Shown here: positions 1-5,485 of the stretch, piece after piece | Position numbering within the stretch: the first letter of the stretch is position 1 | Layout: the number at the start of each line of letters is the position of its first letter | Source: Beijerinckiaceae bacterium | GTDB lineage: Bacteria > Pseudomonadota > Alphaproteobacteria > Rhizobiales > Beijerinckiaceae | Direction: 5' to 3' | Length of the DNA stretch: 6,840 nucleotides | Assembly: GCA_947458675.1 (NCBI GenBank) | Contig: CANHAW010000116.1 | Location: 1-6,840 of the forward strand | The notes under the pieces: generated by a model | Told to the model about the DNA's origin: nothing | The model's input: the letters and a program-made list of their open reading frames with translations, nothing else | Database searches by the model: none | Position numbers and translations under genes: made by a program

Positions 1-1347
1 GATCATTTTCTTCTTCGCCACGCTTTTTTCCGGTCCGCGCAATTTCTTCCCGTCCTCGGAACGCACCGGCTCTTCAAGTGGCGGGAACAAACCAAAATTC
101 ACATTCATTGGCTGGAAGGAGCGCGGGCCTGCATCGATCGTCTCGATATGTCCGCCGGTAATATGATTGAGCAAAGCGCCGATGGCTGTTGTCACAGGCG
201 GCAAAGAAAAATCTTGGCTCAATCTTTCTGCCGCAGCCATGCGCCCGGCCATCAGCCCGACGGCGGCGCTTTCCACATAGCCTTCGCAACCGGTGATCTG
301 ACCGGCAAAACGCAAACGCGGCTCGGCCTTCAAGCGCAGCATTGTGTCGAGCACTTTTGGCGAATTGAGAAATGTATTGCGATGCAGCCCGCCGAGCCTG
401 GCGAATTCGGCATTTTCCAATCCGGGAATGGTGCGGAACAGAGTCTGTTGCGCGCCATATTTCATTTTTGTCTGGAAGCCGACCATATTGTAGAGCGTGC
501 CCAGCGCATTATCCTGCCGCAGCTGCACGACGGCATAAGGTTTGACGCCTGGATTATGCGCATTGGTGAGGCCCATGGGTTTCATTGGCCCGTGGCGCAA
601 TGTTTCCGGCCCGCGCTCCGCCATGACTTCAATCGGCAGACAGCCATCGAAATAGGGCGTGCCTTCCCATTCCTTGAAATTCGTTTTCTCGCCCGCGATC
701 AGACCGTCGATGAAAGCGTAATATTGTTCCTTGTCGAGCGGGCAATTGATGTAATCGGCGCCCGTGCCGCCCGGTCCCTGTTTGTCGTAGCGCGATTGGA
801 ACCAGGCTTTCGACATGTCGATGGAATCGCGATGCACGATGGGCGCAATAGCATCGAAAAAGGCGAGCTGATCTTCGCCGGTTTTTTCCAGAATGACCTG
901 CGCCAGCGCCGCCGATGTGAGCGGGCCGGTGGCGACGATGACATTGTCCCAATCCTGCGGAGGCAAAGCGATGATTTCGCCGCGGTCGATTGTGACAAGC
1001 GGATGTTCGCTCAAGCGTTTCGTCACGGCATCGGCAAAGCCGTCGCGATCCACCGCAAGCGCGCCGCCGGCCGGCACCTGATTGGCATCGGCGCAGGACA
1101 TGATGAGCGAATTCATCTGCCGCATTTCGCGATGAATGAGCCCGACCGCATTGGTCGTCCATTCATCCGAGCGGAAAGAATTCGAGCAGACAAGCTCTGC
1201 CAATTTGTCGGTGTGATGCGCATCCGTGCCGCGCACAGGCCGCATTTCATGCAGGATGACCGGGACGCCCGCCGAGGCAACCTGCCAAGCAGCTTCCGAT
1301 CTGGCGAGACCGCCGCCGATGATGTGAACGGGTTTTGAAGATGACAT
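1..1347 (-). CDS. trmFO: TrmFO, folate/FAD-dependent tRNA m5U54 methyltransferase (C-terminus cut by window edge)
   Basis: Makes 5-methyluridine at position 54 of the tRNA T-loop, using methylenetetrahydrofolate as carbon donor and reduced FAD; cytoplasmic. Read on the minus strand from ATG 1347, the frame is open to base 1 (449 codons). Family members are somewhat longer, so roughly 10-30 C-terminal residues should lie beyond the left edge. Visible: N-terminal FAD-binding segment (residues 8-21), HEMRP (33-37), [10 protein letters not shown] with Cys54, VATGP (138-142), a [14 protein letters not shown] block (about 203-216), and YFDGCLPIE with Cys236. Cys54 and Cys236 match the two functional cysteines known in Bacillus TrmFO. 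The start is supported by AAGG at 1356-1359 with an 8-nt spacer. Oddity: residue 16 is Arg (AGA, 1300-1302) where the family has Gly in GGGLAGSEA. The long plus-strand ORF opposite it is a shadow. Confidence 0.95.
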   Translation of the reverse strand, partial: MSSSKPVHIIGGGLARSEAAWQVASAGVPVILHEMRPVRGTDAHHTDKLAELVCSNSFRSDEWTTNAVGLIHREMRQMNSLIMSCADANQVPAGGALAVDRDGFADAVTKRLSEHPLVTIDRGEIIALPPQDWDNVIVATGPLTSAALAQVILEKTGEDQLAFFDAIAPIVHRDSIDMSKAWFQSRYDKQGPGGTGADYINCPLDKEQYYAFIDGLIAGEKTNFKEWEGTPYFDGCLPIEVMAERGPETLRHGPMKPMGLTNAHNPGVKPYAVVQLRQDNALGTLYNMVGFQTKMKYGAQQTLFRTIPGLENAEFARLGGLHRNTFLNSPKVLDTMLRLKAEPRLRFAGQITGCEGYVESAAVGLMAGRMAAAERLSQDFSLPPVTTAIGALLNHITGGHIETIDAGPRSFQPMNVNFGLFPPLEEPVRSEDGKKLRGPEKSVAKKKMI

Positions 1348-1483
1348 GGCGCGGACCTTAGGCAGGCGGTCCGGAGAGGGCAAGCAGGTTGTCGATCTGA
1401 GACCCGCTCGTTAGGCTAGCCCTGAAACAATTTACCCCGGTCGCATGCCTAGGGCAGAGGCGGATCCGGGGCTTACGATTTTT
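1348..1483 (-). promoter_or_regulatory. GC-rich structured 5' leader of trmFO
   Basis: The presumed leader between the minus-strand promoter and trmFO has no ORF I can support. It holds an inverted repeat CCCCGG (1435-1440) / CCGGGG (1466-1471) with a 25-nt loop that itself contains GCCCTAGGC, and a separate 8-bp palindrome GGCTAGCC (1414-1421). I match it to no known riboswitch or RNA family. It could be a plain untranslated leader, a short RNA, or a regulatory structure. Confidence 0.3.
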
Positions 1484-1512
1484 ATTATATGACTTTGTAT
1501 TACATTTTTCAA
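1484..1512 (-). promoter_or_regulatory. Near-consensus sigma-70-type promoter, TTGAAA-N17-TATAAT, driving trmFO
   Basis: On the minus strand, TTGAAA (1512-1507) is followed by a 17-nt spacer and a perfect TATAAT (1489-1484). This is one mismatch from the full housekeeping consensus. Transcription should begin near 1477 and read leftward through a leader of about 130 nt into trmFO. The -35 box lies just before the start of the Abi-like gene on the other strand (5 bases from GTG 1517, 14 from ATG 1526), so the two genes share this AT-rich control region. The match is seen directly; use by trmFO is inferred. Confidence 0.6.
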
Positions 1513-1525
1513 GCGAGTGGCGAGC

Positions 1526-2227
1526 ATGCAGGAAGAAGAGATTTCCGAGCTTGAAGCTATTTTGTCTGAGGCGCGCTTCGCCCGTTATGTTGATTGGGCT
1601 ATGGGTGATCGCCAGCACGCTCTCAAGTTATATTCATTGAATTGCCAAGTCTCAGAGAGTTTCTACACCCCTCTGCACTTTCTCGAGATTTGTTTGAGAA
1701 ACAAGATCAGCAGCATTGCAACTGAATTGCCCTTCGGGGATCCGAGCCTGCCATGGTTCGATCGTCCTGAGTTTCAACTTGGTCGCAATCAGCCAAAACA
1801 AGTTGAGAAGGCCAAGCGTGATTTGCATGAGGAAGGCAAGCCGCTCGAGCCGGGGCGTATTTTCGCAGCGCTCACCTTTGGCTATTGGACCGCTTTTCTT
1901 GGAAAGGATTACGACCCTCACTGGCAACAGGGTTTGAATCGGATCGCAAGGCGCGCGGATGGTAAGGGCCTGAGGCGAAAAGACCTCTCGGAGCCACTGG
2001 ATCGACTTCGGCGGCTCAGAAACAGGGTCGCGCATCATGAGCCGATCCTGACCTGGGATCTTCGCAAGCACCACGACAACAACCTCCTTCTCCTTGAATG
2101 GATAGCTCCACGGGCGGCCCAATGGTGCCGCCAACTCAGTCGGTTTGAAGGTGTTTATCCAATGGATCGCTTGCTCCTTCCGCAAATAGAAAACGCCCGC
2201 CGGGGAGGGACCGGCGGGCGTTTCTGA
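1526..2227 (+). CDS. Abi-like (AbiD/AbiF/Abi_2-type) HEPN-domain protein, probable abortive-infection factor
   Basis: Resembles the Abi-like family linked to abortive phage infection. Proteins with this RNxxxH signature belong to the HEPN superfamily, many members of which are RNases. Counting from GTG 1517 (236 aa), visible motifs are FYTPLHFLEICLRNKI (49-64, the family's 'plxxLEixLRN' block), FGYWTAFL (121-128), and RNRVAHHEP (168-176), where Arg168-Asn169...His173 forms RX4H. The helical C-terminal part ends in a Gly/Arg-rich tail. I prefer ATG 1526 (233 aa): GTG 1517 has no Shine-Dalgarno at a usable distance, though the site for the ATG is also weak, and an in-frame stop at 1490-1492 limits any extension. 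G+C is lower than in neighbours (24/60 in 1621-1680, 27/60 in 1681-1740), suggesting transfer. No antitoxin protein gene is adjacent. The last 11 or so codons overlap a terminator hairpin. Family call fairly sure; RNase or defence activity is inferred. Confidence 0.75.
   Translation: MQEEEISELEAILSEARFARYVDWAMGDRQHALKLYSLNCQVSESFYTPLHFLEICLRNKISSIATELPFGDPSLPWFDRPEFQLGRNQPKQVEKAKRDLHEEGKPLEPGRIFAALTFGYWTAFLGKDYDPHWQQGLNRIARRADGKGLRRKDLSEPLDRLRRLRNRVAHHEPILTWDLRKHHDNNLLLLEWIAPRAAQWCRQLSRFEGVYPMDRLLLPQIENARRGGTGGRF
2191..2223. terminator. Bidirectional intrinsic terminator, 13-bp perfect stem, inside the 3' end of the Abi-like gene
   Basis: AAACGCCCGCCGG (2191-2203) pairs perfectly with CCGGCGGGCGTTT (2211-2223) around a 7-nt loop. 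On the minus strand the stem is followed by TTTTCTATTTG, a fair U-tract, so it should end the DUF1127 transcript. On the plus strand the tail is only TTTCT, and it includes the TGA of the Abi-like gene (2225-2227). The stem therefore lies within coding sequence for the plus gene. Confidence 0.8.
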
Positions 2228-2228
2228 A

Positions 2229-2259
2229 GGTCGGCGGGAGGGAGGGGGCAGTGCCGACC
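2229..2259. repeat. Second hairpin between convergent genes, with G-rich loop
   Basis: GGTCGGC (2229-2235) and GCCGACC (2253-2259) form a perfect 7-bp inverted repeat. The 17-nt loop begins with GGGAGGGAGGGGG (2236-2248, plus strand). It lies between the stop codons of the Abi-like and DUF1127 genes and may reinforce termination. The G-runs could also form a quadruplex in the plus-strand transcript. Confidence 0.5.
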
Positions 2260-2267
2260 CCGAAGGT

Positions 2268-2429
2268 TCAGAGACCGGCGCTGCGGCGCGCGACGTCGTC
2301 GATTTCCCAGCGGGCAATGCCGAGATCGGCCAATTCGCGGTCAGTCAGGCTGTAGAGCTCGCGCAATGAAGCGCGGTAGCGGCGCCAGGCGCCCATGCGG
2401 AGGGAAATGAATTTGATGGCCTGTGTCAT
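2268..2429 (-). CDS. DUF1127 (YjiS-like) small Arg-rich protein
   Basis: A 53-residue protein of the DUF1127 family, which is abundant in alphaproteobacteria. Some members there have been linked to RNA binding and turnover or to stress and nutrient responses; the role here is unknown. The family core is clear: WRRYRASLRELYSLTDRELADLGIARWEIDDVARR (15-49), with the typical LxxLxDRELxDIGxxRxxI pattern. The start at ATG 2429 gives the usual MTQAIKF opening and usual length. An in-frame ATG at 2477 would add 16 residues unlike the family, so I reject it. The Shine-Dalgarno for 2429 is weak (GAGA, 2439-2436). It is a single gene convergent with the Abi-like gene, ending before the two hairpins. No convincing promoter is visible upstream. 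Confidence 0.85.
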   Translation of the reverse strand: MTQAIKFISLRMGAWRRYRASLRELYSLTDRELADLGIARWEIDDVARRSAGL

Positions 2430-2655
2430 GTCTGTCTCGTGCGGGACGGGGAGGAGACGTCCCTTGATGCAATGCAATATAGATCAGCGCCGCGGTCTCA
2501 GGTAGCTTGGCAGACGCGGTGCAGATATGCGTTTTATGAATGGCTGGCGCCAGATGGAGCCGGCAGGCGGCCTGTTTACCCGTGCTTTTTTGTCGCAGTG
2601 ATCCAAAAATCATCGCCAAGCTCGAATCAAGCCTGCGATTTACGCATTGCTAATC

Positions 2656-2672
2656 TTTGTGCGGCGCACAAA
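2656..2672. promoter_or_regulatory. Operator-like perfect inverted repeat TTTGTGC-GGC-GCACAAA
   Basis: Two perfect 7-bp arms around a 3-nt centre form a 17-bp dyad, typical in size for a dimeric regulator site. Its centre lies about 55 bp before the predicted sigma-54 start site. It could bind the enhancer-binding activator or a separate repressor. The arms are in the opposite order to NtrC sites (GCAC...GTGC), so I do not call it NtrC. The protein is unknown. Confidence 0.55.
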
Positions 2673-2691
2673 TAGTATTGAGCCCTGCGGG

Positions 2692-2708
2692 CTGGCATTG
2701 CCGTTGCA
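2692..2708 (+). promoter_or_regulatory. Sigma-54 (RpoN) -24/-12 promoter
   Basis: CTGGCATTGCCGTTGCA fits the YTGGCAYGRNNNTTGCW consensus with one mismatch outside the invariant bases. The essential GG (2694-2695) and GC (2706-2707) are exactly 10 nt apart. The start site is expected near 2719, giving a leader of about 25 nt before ATG 2744. Sigma-54 promoters need an activating enhancer-binding protein and often serve nitrogen or amino-acid uptake, which fits the downstream operon. Confidence 0.8.
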
Positions 2709-2743
2709 CTACTGAGGGCATAGCCCACGGAGACTATTGCCCC

Positions 2744-3538
2744 ATGCTGACCCTGAAACGCCTCGCGCTTGCGGCCGTCATTGCCGTCCTTCCGCTTACG
2801 ACCAGCTTCGCCGCCAAGGCTGATGCGCTCGCAGACATTATGAAAAACAAGGTCTTGAGGGTCGCTGTCCCGCAGGATTTCCCGCCCTTCGGGTCGGTCG
2901 GCCCGGATATGCAGCCGCGTGGCTACGATATCGACACGGCGGCGCTGATTGCCAAGGAATTGGGCGTCAAGCTCGAGCTGGTGCCCGTTTCTTCGGCAAA
3001 CCGCCTGCCATTCTTGCAGACCAAGAAGGTCGACCTGGTGATCTCCTCTCTGGGCAAGAATGCGGAGCGTGAGAAGCAGATCGACTTCACCGTCGCCTAT
3101 GCGCCCTTCTATTCGGGCGTGTTCGGTCCCGCTTCCGTCAAGGTGGCGGCTGCCGCGGATCTGTCGAAGAAGACCATCGGCGTGACGCGCGGTGCGCTGG
3201 AAGATCTGGAGCTCTCCAAAATCGTCCCAGTCGATGCGGATGTGCGTCGCTTCGAGGACAATAATACGACAATCGCCGCCTTCCTCAGCGGTCAGGTGCA
3301 GATGATCGCCACAGGCAATGTGGTTGCTGCGGCCATTCTCGAGAAAAACCCGCCCAATCGTCCTGAGCCGAAATTCGTCATCAAGGATTCGCCCTGCTTC
3401 ATCGGCCTCAACAAGGATGAGCCGGCCTTACTCGCCAAGGTGAACGAGATTTTGAAGAAGACGAAGGCTGACGGCTCGCTCGATGCCGTCTCGAAGAAAT
3501 GGCTTGGCGCGCCTCTGCCAGCCGATCTGAAGAGCTGA
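2744..3538 (+). CDS. Periplasmic amino-acid-type ABC transporter substrate-binding protein (SBP_bac_3)
   Basis: A 264-aa periplasmic receptor that delivers an amino-acid-like solute to the two permeases downstream. A signal peptide is clear: K5-R6, hydrophobic 7-22, likely cleavage after Ala24 or Ala26. The mature part has the family blocks LRVAVPQDFPPF (38-49), GYDIDTAALIAKELG (60-74), ANRLPFLQTKKVDLVISSL (85-103), ER and IDFT around 108-116, and VTRGALEDL (147-155). Arg109 aligns by spacing with the carboxylate-binding Arg of HisJ. The Asp that binds the substrate amino group in HisJ/GlnH is not visible: the segment reads GQVQMIATGN (183-192). The start is ATG 2744, with GGAG at 2729-2732; the frame is open further upstream but that would translate the promoter. 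First gene of a sigma-54-driven operon. Exact substrate unknown. Confidence 0.9.
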   Translation: MLTLKRLALAAVIAVLPLTTSFAAKADALADIMKNKVLRVAVPQDFPPFGSVGPDMQPRGYDIDTAALIAKELGVKLELVPVSSANRLPFLQTKKVDLVISSLGKNAEREKQIDFTVAYAPFYSGVFGPASVKVAAAADLSKKTIGVTRGALEDLELSKIVPVDADVRRFEDNNTTIAAFLSGQVQMIATGNVVAAAILEKNPPNRPEPKFVIKDSPCFIGLNKDEPALLAKVNEILKKTKADGSLDAVSKKWLGAPLPADLKS

Positions 3539-3548
3539 AGGCGAGGGC

Positions 3549-4217
3549 GTGAATCTCACGCTCGCTGATCTCACCGATCATGGGGAGCTGTTCCTGCGTG
3601 GAACAGCTCTCACCATTGCGCTGACCTTTGCCTCGCTCATCGCCGGCATGGCGCTTGGTGTTCTGGGGGCGGCCGGGCGTCGCTCGACCCTTGCGCCTGT
3701 GCGCTGGATCACCGGCGCCTATGTCGAGCTGATCCGCAACACGCCCTTCATTATCCAGTTGTTCTTTATTTTCTTCGGCCTGCCGAAACTCGGCATTCGC
3801 ATGGGCAGTCTTGAGGCTGCCTTTCTCGCCATGTCGATCAATCTGGGCGGCTATGCAACCGAGATCATCCGCGCCGGGCTCGATTCCATCGGGCGGGGCA
3901 TGTGGGAGGCGGGCGCGTCGCTTGGTCTCACGCGCTGGCAATCGTTCCGGCTCGTCATTCTCGTTCCGGCGCTGCAGAAAGTTTATCCTGCGCTGACCAG
4001 CCAGTTCATCATCATCCTGCTCGGCTCATCCGTCGTCTCGCAGATTGCGGTGGAGGAACTGACTTTTGTCGGCAGCTACATCCAGTCACGCAATTTCCGG
4101 GCTTTCGAGACGACGCTGATTGTTGCGGCGATCTATCTGCTGCTCGTGCTCGTCTTCAAATGGATCTGTGCGGCGATTGACAAGCGCGTCTTTGCTTTTG
4201 CGAGGGCCGGGCGATGA
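3549..4217 (+). CDS. Polar amino-acid ABC transporter permease (HisM/HisQ family), first of two
   Basis: An inner-membrane subunit of 222 aa, normal for this family. It has about five hydrophobic segments (roughly 18-40, 58-78, 88-108, 150-175 and 187-209). The typical ELIRNTPFIIQLFFIFFGLP block (60-79) is present. The cytoplasmic EAA loop EAGASLGLTRWQSFRLVIL (120-138) contacts the ATPase and has the expected invariant Gly. The start is GTG 3549, 10 nt after the binding-protein stop, with GAAGG at 3537-3541 and a 7-nt spacer. Its stop overlaps the next permease by 4 nt (ATGA), so the two are probably translationally coupled and form a heterodimeric channel. Confidence 0.9.
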   Translation: MNLTLADLTDHGELFLRGTALTIALTFASLIAGMALGVLGAAGRRSTLAPVRWITGAYVELIRNTPFIIQLFFIFFGLPKLGIRMGSLEAAFLAMSINLGGYATEIIRAGLDSIGRGMWEAGASLGLTRWQSFRLVILVPALQKVYPALTSQFIIILLGSSVVSQIAVEELTFVGSYIQSRNFRAFETTLIVAAIYLLLVLVFKWICAAIDKRVFAFARAGR

Positions 4218-4867
4218 CCGAATTCACGCTGTGGGATATTGTGCGCAATCTTCTGCTCGCCGCCCGCTGGACCATTCTGCTCTCGCTGATCGCCTTCATC
4301 GGAGGCGGTCTGGTCGCGCTGCCCGTTACGCTGGCGCGCATCTCGCAGAACCCCATGCTGCGCGCGCCCGCCGGCGCCTATATTGCTCTGCTGCAAGGCA
4401 CGCCTTTGCTCGTGCAATTGTTCCTGGCCTTCTTTGGGCTGGCGCTGATTGGGTTCAATCTGGCCCCGCTTGCAGCTGCGGCGATCGCTCTGACGCTTTA
4501 TACCAGCGCCTTCCTCGCAGAGATCTGGCGCGGCGCGATTGAAGCTGTGCCGCGCGGGCAATGGGAGGGTGCGCAATCGCTGGCGCTGACTCGGTGGCAG
4601 CAGATGCGCTTCATCATTGTGCCGCAGGCTTTGAAGATGGGCATAGCCCCAACGGCGGGCTTTTCCGTGCAGGTGGTGAAGGGAACAGCGCTCGCCTCGA
4701 TCATCGGCTTTGTCGAGCTAACCAAGGCCGGCACGATGATCGCCAATGCAACTTTCGATGCGTTTCGTGTCTATGGACTCGTCGCGCTGTTTTATTTCGC
4801 TCTGTGCTACCCGCTCTCGCTGGCCGCCAAATCGCTTGAGCGGCGCATGGCGGTGAAGGGGCATTGA
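4214..4867 (+). CDS. Polar amino-acid ABC transporter permease (HisM/HisQ family), second of two
   Basis: A 217-aa inner-membrane permease paralogous to the one before it and presumably its channel partner. Visible: hydrophobic segments near 17-42, 56-80, 84-105, 145-165 and 186-205, the block YIALLQGTPLLVQLFLAFFG (56-75), and the EAA loop EGAQSLALTRWQQMRFIIVP (118-137). The start ATG 4214 sits in an ATGA overlap with the preceding stop and has GAGG at 4202-4205. It is the last gene of the operon. No ATP-binding gene follows: the next element is a palindrome and then the convergent cynS. The ATPase must be encoded elsewhere or shared. Confidence 0.9.
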   Translation: MTEFTLWDIVRNLLLAARWTILLSLIAFIGGGLVALPVTLARISQNPMLRAPAGAYIALLQGTPLLVQLFLAFFGLALIGFNLAPLAAAAIALTLYTSAFLAEIWRGAIEAVPRGQWEGAQSLALTRWQQMRFIIVPQALKMGIAPTAGFSVQVVKGTALASIIGFVELTKAGTMIANATFDAFRVYGLVALFYFALCYPLSLAAKSLERRMAVKGH

Positions 4868-4879
4868 GCTTTTCGGCCC

Positions 4880-4956
4880 TCATTGCGAGGAGCGCAGCGA
4901 CGAAGCAATCCAGAGCCGCATGTGCAGTCTGGATTGCTTCGCTTCGCTCACAATGA
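4880..4956. repeat. REP-like long palindrome (CATTGCGAG...GAAGCAATCC type), probable bidirectional terminator
   Basis: The arms are imperfect inverted repeats. CGAAGCAATCCAGA (4901-4914) pairs perfectly with TCTGGATTGCTTCG (4928-4941), and the outer TCATTG (4880-4885) pairs with CAATGA (4951-4956). The middle is mismatched, around a 13-nt loop (4915-4927). Dispersed intergenic repeats with this core are common in alphaproteobacterial and some other genomes and are often misread as proteins. Here it fills the gap between the convergent stop codons of the permease operon (4867) and cynS (4967), so it probably also ends transcription from both sides. Confidence 0.75.
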
Positions 4957-4966
4957 CGAGCTCCGA

Positions 4967-5455
4967 CTATTCTTCCTTAAAGCCGTAATCGGGAATGCCC
5001 TGCTCATTGCCGTAATATTTGAACGGCAGGAATTTGCCCGACATGGTGATCTTGACGCGGTCGCCCTTCGGGTTCGCCTCGCGCTCGAAGTCCATATTGA
5101 AGTCGATGGCCGACATAATGCCGTCGCCATATTCCTCTTCGATCAATTGCTTCCAGGCCGGGCCATTGACCAGAACGAGTTCGTAGAAGCGATAGATCAG
5201 CGGATCCGTCGGGGGCATGGTCGTGCCAGTGCCGCGCATCGGCACTTCATTGAGCATGCGCTCTTCAGCCGCCGACAGGCCGAACAATTTGGCAGCCTTG
5301 GCAGCCAAAGGCTTGACCAATTTGTGCTGGCCGAGAATGGCGCCGACGATGAGAACCGGCGACACGCCGCCGATCTCGCCAGTAATATAGGCCCAGGTCC
5401 AGCCCTTCTCGCGCTTGATGTCGAGCAGCTTTTCCGTGAGTTGTTCGCGCTTCAT
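4967..5455 (-). CDS. cynS: Cyanase (cyanate hydratase)
   Basis: Catalyses bicarbonate-dependent breakdown of cyanate, giving ammonia and carbon dioxide, in the cytoplasm. It both detoxifies cyanate and supplies nitrogen. The 162-aa length fits the family (E. coli CynS is 156 aa). The N-terminal helical part (2-70) is followed by the catalytic region: TDPLIYRFYE with Arg89 and Glu92, and DGIMSAIDF with Ser115. The spacing (+3, +23) equals that of Arg96, Glu99 and Ser122 in E. coli. The C-terminal block ITMSGKFLPFKYYG (136-149) is typical, and a short acidic tail follows. The start ATG 5455 has an excellent AAGGAG at 5462-5467. It lies 30 nt after the ATPase gene as the last gene of the operon, which ends at the palindrome. 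Confidence 0.97.
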   Translation of the reverse strand: MKREQLTEKLLDIKREKGWTWAYITGEIGGVSPVLIVGAILGQHKLVKPLAAKAAKLFGLSAAEERMLNEVPMRGTGTTMPPTDPLIYRFYELVLVNGPAWKQLIEEEYGDGIMSAIDFNMDFEREANPKGDRVKITMSGKFLPFKYYGNEQGIPDYGFKEE

Positions 5456-5485
5456 CTTTTTCTCCTTGATGCAAGCAGGGGGTAA

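Larger units (their letters stand above)
2430..2743. other. Gene-free control region between DUF1127 and the amino-acid transporter operon
   Basis: This 314-bp stretch separates two divergent genes. Open frames crossing it have no recognisable family content. It holds the inverted repeat at 2656-2672 and the sigma-54 promoter at 2692-2708, listed separately. It also has a 10-bp palindrome CTGGCGCCAG (2544-2553), a weak hairpin CAGG-CGG-CCTG (2564-2574), and a T6 run in the 2580s. A TATATT just upstream of DUF1127 has no matching -35 box. No tRNA or riboswitch is recognised. Confidence 0.5.

Noticed and set aside
1293..1302. AGATCGGAAG on the minus strand matches the first ten bases of a common sequencing adapter and includes the odd Arg16 codon
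   Set aside because: The match stops after 10 bases, and TrmFO similarity continues in frame on both sides. One substitution from the normal codon explains it.
148..1338. 396-codon plus-strand open frame
   Set aside because: It lies antisense to trmFO, whose motifs are unmistakable. Its translation is rich in His, Arg and Cys with no family pattern.
1415..1467. Four hexamer palindromes (GCTAGC, GCATGC, CCTAGG, GGATCC) resembling a cloning polylinker
   Set aside because: They are not contiguous, no vector sequence is present, and part of the pattern is explained by the CCCCGG/CCGGGG inverted repeat and chance.
2430..2477. Upstream in-frame ATG (2477) for DUF1127
   Set aside because: The extra 16 residues do not resemble the family, and the shorter form has the usual length and MTQ opening.
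2518..2523. GGTGCA as an NtrC half-site
   Set aside because: No matching TGCACC half at the right spacing is visible.
2657..2743. N-terminal extension of the binding protein from 2657
   Set aside because: It would translate across the sigma-54 promoter and bury the clear signal peptide that starts at ATG 2744.
4883..5485. 200-codon plus-strand open frame starting MRGAQRRSNPE
   Set aside because: It begins inside the palindromic repeat, whose translations are often misannotated as hypothetical proteins, and then runs antisense to cynS.
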